The notes beneath the pieces were generated by a model. That model made no database searches. It was not told where the DNA came from and saw only the letters and a program-made list of their open reading frames with translations. Of a stretch of DNA of 7,971 nt, positions 5,377-7,971 are shown piece after piece (within the stretch, counting starts at the first letter, position 1; every line of letters begins with the position of its first letter). Both the position numbers and the translations under genes were made by a program. This stretch comes from an uncultured Lachnospiraceae bacterium (lineage in GTDB: Bacteria > Bacillota > Clostridia > Lachnospirales > Lachnospiraceae): contig CAMOVS010000041.1 in the NCBI GenBank assembly GCA_946627575.1, positions 1 through 7,971 on the forward strand, given 5' to 3'.

Positions 5377-6609
5377 ATGTTATTGGAAGAAGCGATCCGT
5401 ACCCTTAAAGAAGCGGCAGATCCTGTCAGGGATATAGAAAAGGTCCCTTTGGCCAGGGCTTCCGGCCGGGTTTTGGCCCTGGACCTGAAGGCTTCTTATG
5501 ACCAGCCTCCCTTTCCCCGGTCTCCTTTAGACGGTTACGCAGTCCGGGGGGAGGATACCATTTGCGCATCCGAGGAGAATCCGGTGGAATTAAGAATCCT
5601 GGGTAAAATCTACGCGGGACAGGTGTTTCGCGGAGAAGTTCATAAGGGGGAATGTGTCCGGCTTATGACCGGTGCCCCTATTCCAACAGGAGCCAATGCG
5701 GTGATCCGCCAGGAAGACACAGATTATGAGCCGGGAAAGGCCGGCGACTTCACCGGCCCGGACAGCCGGGTAAAAATATTCCGGGGAGCAGCCCCTTACC
5801 AGAATTATGTCTATGAAGGGGAGGACTATCGGAAAGGAGACATTCTTCTCCGGGCCGGAACCGTCCTGAACGGAATGCGCCTGGGAATCGCAGCCGGAGC
5901 AGGGCTAAATGAGCTGGAGGTTTACCGCGAGCCGGCCATTACGGTCATTTCCACGGGGGATGAGGTGATTGCACCGGGCCAGGATCTGAAAGCCGGCAAG
6001 ATCTATGATTCCAATCAGTATACGGTCGTGGGCAGGCTGGCAGACCTTGGGTTTTCCAGGGTGGAATCCATGCATTGCCCGGATGATCCGGCCATCATGG
6101 CAGACAGAATCCGTAAAGCCAAAGAAACGAGCGATCTGATCATTACCACCGGGGGCGTATCTGTAGGAGAAAAAGATATCATGCACCAGGTGATGGCCGA
6201 CCTCAAGGGGAAGAAACTCTTCTGGAAAGTCAGTCTCAAGCCCGGTGCTCCCACCCTGGCCTTTGTCCTGGAGGAGAAGCTGCCGGTAATCTGTCTGACG
6301 GGCAATCCCTATGGGGTGGCCGTGAACTTTGAACTATTGATTCGCCCGGTTTTGGAAGCGCTTTCCCTCAATCCCGGAATCAGAAGTAAAACCTGTATGG
6401 GGAAGCTGAAGAATGACTCTCCCAAGTGGGGAGGCGTGCGGCGATTTATGAGAGGTTTCTATGAGAGAGAAAGCTCTGAAGTAACCATCCTGGCCGGCAG
6501 CCATGCCTCCGGAACCCTCTCTTCCATGGCAGCATGCAACTGCCTGGTGGAAATTCCGGAAGATAGCGGGGGAAAAGCCGGCGAGGATGTAAAGATATAC
6601 CTTTTATAG
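5377..6609 (+). CDS. moeA: Molybdopterin molybdenumtransferase MoeA
   Basis: 410 residues, normal for MoeA. It inserts molybdate into adenylylated molybdopterin, releasing AMP. Family motifs are all present: SPLDGYAV (49-56, D52 matching E. coli D59), MTGAPIPTGANAVIRQED, YEGEDYRKGD, VISTGDEV (190-197), TTGGVSVGEKD (257-267), VSLKPGAP and LTGNPYG (307-313, in place of LPGNP). The C-terminal beta-barrel domain ends with HASGTLSSMAACNCLVEIPED and KIYLL, as in complete members. It starts 18 bases after the previous stop, behind the poly-G tract. Together with the MogA domain just upstream it completes the last two Moco steps. Specificity for molybdenum or tungsten cannot be read from the sequence. 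Confidence 0.95.
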   Translation: MLLEEAIRTLKEAADPVRDIEKVPLARASGRVLALDLKASYDQPPFPRSPLDGYAVRGEDTICASEENPVELRILGKIYAGQVFRGEVHKGECVRLMTGAPIPTGANAVIRQEDTDYEPGKAGDFTGPDSRVKIFRGAAPYQNYVYEGEDYRKGDILLRAGTVLNGMRLGIAAGAGLNELEVYREPAITVISTGDEVIAPGQDLKAGKIYDSNQYTVVGRLADLGFSRVESMHCPDDPAIMADRIRKAKETSDLIITTGGVSVGEKDIMHQVMADLKGKKLFWKVSLKPGAPTLAFVLEEKLPVICLTGNPYGVAVNFELLIRPVLEALSLNPGIRSKTCMGKLKNDSPKWGGVRRFMRGFYERESSEVTILAGSHASGTLSSMAACNCLVEIPEDSGGKAGEDVKIYLL

Positions 6610-6634
6610 TAAATGCTGAAAAGGAGGACTATTG

Positions 6635-7510
6635 ATGAAGAAAACGACGAAAAAGCTGATGGCTTTCTTATTGGCAGGTGCACTTATGACTGGTCTGGCT
6701 GCCTGCGGCGGCAAGAGTGAACCGGAAAAGAACACAATGGCCGGCAATGACGGAAGCCAGGTCGAGCTTCAGGTCTTTATCGCGGCCAGCCTCAGCACCG
6801 TGATGGAAGAAATTGCAGCAGAGTACAACAAGACCCATCCGGAGGTGAAGATTATCTATAATGCCGACAGCTCCGGTACTTTGATGACTCAGATTGAAGA
6901 AGGTTATACCTGTGATGTCTTTTTCTCCGCTGCCCAGAAGCAGATGGACGAATTGGCGGATAAAGGTTTCGTAGTGGACGGTACCCGGGCCAATGTAGTA
7001 AACAACCAGCTGGTCGTCCTGACAAGAAAGGACAGCGGCACCAGGGTTACAGGACTTGCCAGTCTTGGAGATGCCAAGTCTCTGGCTCTGGCCGACGGCA
7101 GTGTGCCGGTGGGAAAATACACCAGACAGGCTCTTATGAATCTGGGCCTTTTGAAGAAGGTGGATGATCCTTCCCTGATCACGACCCAGGAAGTATCCGA
7201 CGCCCTGGGCGGTGTGGAGATCAGTGAACAGGGCAATGTAAGCAAAGTTCTTCTGGCAGTGACAGAAGGGTCCTGTGAAGTGGGGACCACTTACTATTCC
7301 GATACTTACGGATATGAGGATCAGGTCGAAGTATTAGAGACGGTCAGTTATGATCTGAGCGGCAACATCATCTATCCCATCGCTCAGATCAATAATGAAG
7401 AGGCTGACGAGACCACCCGTGCAGCAGCCAAAGAATTTATCGACTACGTGACCTCCGACGAGGCCAAGGCAATCTTTGACAAGTATTACTTTGACACAAA
7501 TGTGGAATAA
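6635..7510 (+). CDS. modA: Molybdate (or tungstate) ABC transporter substrate-binding lipoprotein ModA
   Basis: 291 residues. ATG at 6635 follows AAGGAGG (6621-6627) with ideal spacing; a TTG at 6632 is less likely. Residues 1-23 are a lipoprotein signal peptide (KK near the start, hydrophobic core, lipobox LAAC with C24), so the mature protein is anchored on the outer face of the membrane. After a linker comes a type 2 periplasmic-binding fold of the ModA kind: FIAASLSTVMEEI (48-60), NADSSGTL, DVFFSAAQKQMD, VVNNQLVVL, SVPVGKYTRQAL and VGTTYYSDT. The two serines in AASLS and SSGT are in the usual oxyanion-binding positions. It lies 25 bases after moeA and ahead of modB, so uptake and cofactor synthesis share one transcript. 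Tungstate as ligand is possible. Confidence 0.93.
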   Translation: MKKTTKKLMAFLLAGALMTGLAACGGKSEPEKNTMAGNDGSQVELQVFIAASLSTVMEEIAAEYNKTHPEVKIIYNADSSGTLMTQIEEGYTCDVFFSAAQKQMDELADKGFVVDGTRANVVNNQLVVLTRKDSGTRVTGLASLGDAKSLALADGSVPVGKYTRQALMNLGLLKKVDDPSLITTQEVSDALGGVEISEQGNVSKVLLAVTEGSCEVGTTYYSDTYGYEDQVEVLETVSYDLSGNIIYPIAQINNEEADETTRAAAKEFIDYVTSDEAKAIFDKYYFDTNVE

Positions 7511-7528
7511 GCAAGGGTGATATGACAC

Positions 7529-7971
7529 ATGGAAACATGGATAGACATTTTAAAATCCCTGGACTGGAGCCCCCTCTTTATTTCTCTGAAGACAGGCATT
7601 GTGGCAACCCTGCTCTGCTTTGTCCTTGGGGTATTAACGGCCGGATGGGTCATGGGAAGAAAAAGCGGAGCCCGGGCGGTGCTGGATTCCATCCTGACTC
7701 TGCCCATGGTCCTTCCTCCCACAGCCTCGGGCTTTTTCCTCCTGCTTCTGTTCAGCAGGAGGAGGCCTCTGGGGATTTATCTCTACGATCAATTTGATCT
7801 CAGGATCGTCCAGTCCTGGGTCGGCTGTGTGATTGCAGCCTCCGTGATCTCCTTTCCCCTCATGTACCGGAATGCCAGGGCCGCCTTTGAGCAGGTGGAT
7901 ATCAACCTGATTTATGCGGGCAGGACCCTGGGGATGAGTGACTGGAAGATTTTCTGCAAGGTAGTCTTCCC
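7529..7971 (+). CDS. modB: Molybdate ABC transporter permease ModB, partial at right edge
   Basis: 147 codons from ATG at 7529 run open to the window end. AAGGGTGAT (7513-7521) is the ribosome binding site, 18 bases after the modA stop. The protein shows a first membrane segment (about 18-42, VATLLCFVLGVLTAGWVMG), then LTLPMVLPPTASGFFLLLLF (57-76), a third segment near 96-112, and the EAA-loop sequence INLIYAGRTLGMSDWKIF that contacts the ATPase subunit. This is the BPD_transp_1 fold of ModB. About a third of the usual 220-230 residues is missing past the edge; modC should follow. An ATG at 7522 is in another frame, has no family features and is not the start. Confidence 0.93.
   Translation, partial: METWIDILKSLDWSPLFISLKTGIVATLLCFVLGVLTAGWVMGRKSGARAVLDSILTLPMVLPPTASGFFLLLLFSRRRPLGIYLYDQFDLRIVQSWVGCVIAASVISFPLMYRNARAAFEQVDINLIYAGRTLGMSDWKIFCKVVF

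Noticed and set aside
7522..7797. Rightward 91-codon frame at the modB start
   Set aside because: The frame starting at 7529 gives a clear ModB with membrane segments and EAA loop; the 7522 frame is out of phase with it and has no family pattern.
7529..7971. Unusual loss of the GFGxxGPLG-type loop in ModB (FSRRRPLG here)
   Set aside because: From memory, clostridial ModB proteins often have basic residues at this place, so it is probably ordinary family variation.

Overview
The window looks like a chromosomal segment from a Firmicute of the class Clostridia, perhaps Lachnospiraceae-like. This rests on strong AGGAGG-type ribosome binding sites, a riboswitch-plus-intrinsic-terminator leader, and Clostridia-style family members such as a MOSC-MogA fusion and a molybdopterin-binding protein with a Cys-rich tail. 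The assignment is inference; no rRNA or other marker gene is present.

Left part (about 1-1720): A+T-rich accessory DNA. A leftward gene, cut by the window edge, encodes an XRE-type HTH fused to a minimal nucleotidyltransferase (MNT) with the GSX10DXD motif. Its sigma-A-like promoter is overlapped by a repeated half-palindromic operator. Then comes about 550 bp without a convincing intact gene but rich in structure: a hairpin, oppositely directed terminators, an ACATT repeat cluster and another leftward terminator. After that lies the C-terminal remnant of a DUF4143/AAA-family ATPase gene. Two hairpins about 915 bp apart, with unrelated stems but the same 14-base loop motif, bracket this debris.

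Right part (about 1724-7971): a single rightward molybdenum cofactor (Moco) operon, visibly richer in G+C. A promoter gives a leader of roughly 200 nt. It has a candidate Moco-type aptamer (GAAA tetraloop, tetraloop-receptor-like internal loop) and an intrinsic terminator directly before the first gene. Then follow a MoeA/MogA-like molybdopterin-binding protein, moaC, moaA, a MOSC-MogA fusion, moeA, modA and the start of modB. Intergenic gaps are 26 bp or less, moaC and moaA overlap, and no terminator is seen inside, so they are probably co-transcribed.

How the genes fit together: ModA and ModB (with ModC presumably beyond the right edge) import molybdate or tungstate. MoaA and MoaC convert GTP to cyclic pyranopterin monophosphate. 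MPT synthase (MoaD/MoaE) is not encoded here. The MogA domain adenylylates molybdopterin, and MoeA inserts the metal. The MOSC domain and the first protein may handle or deliver the finished cofactor. The leader offers a simple feedback model in which Moco binding closes helix P1, frees the terminator and shuts the operon down.
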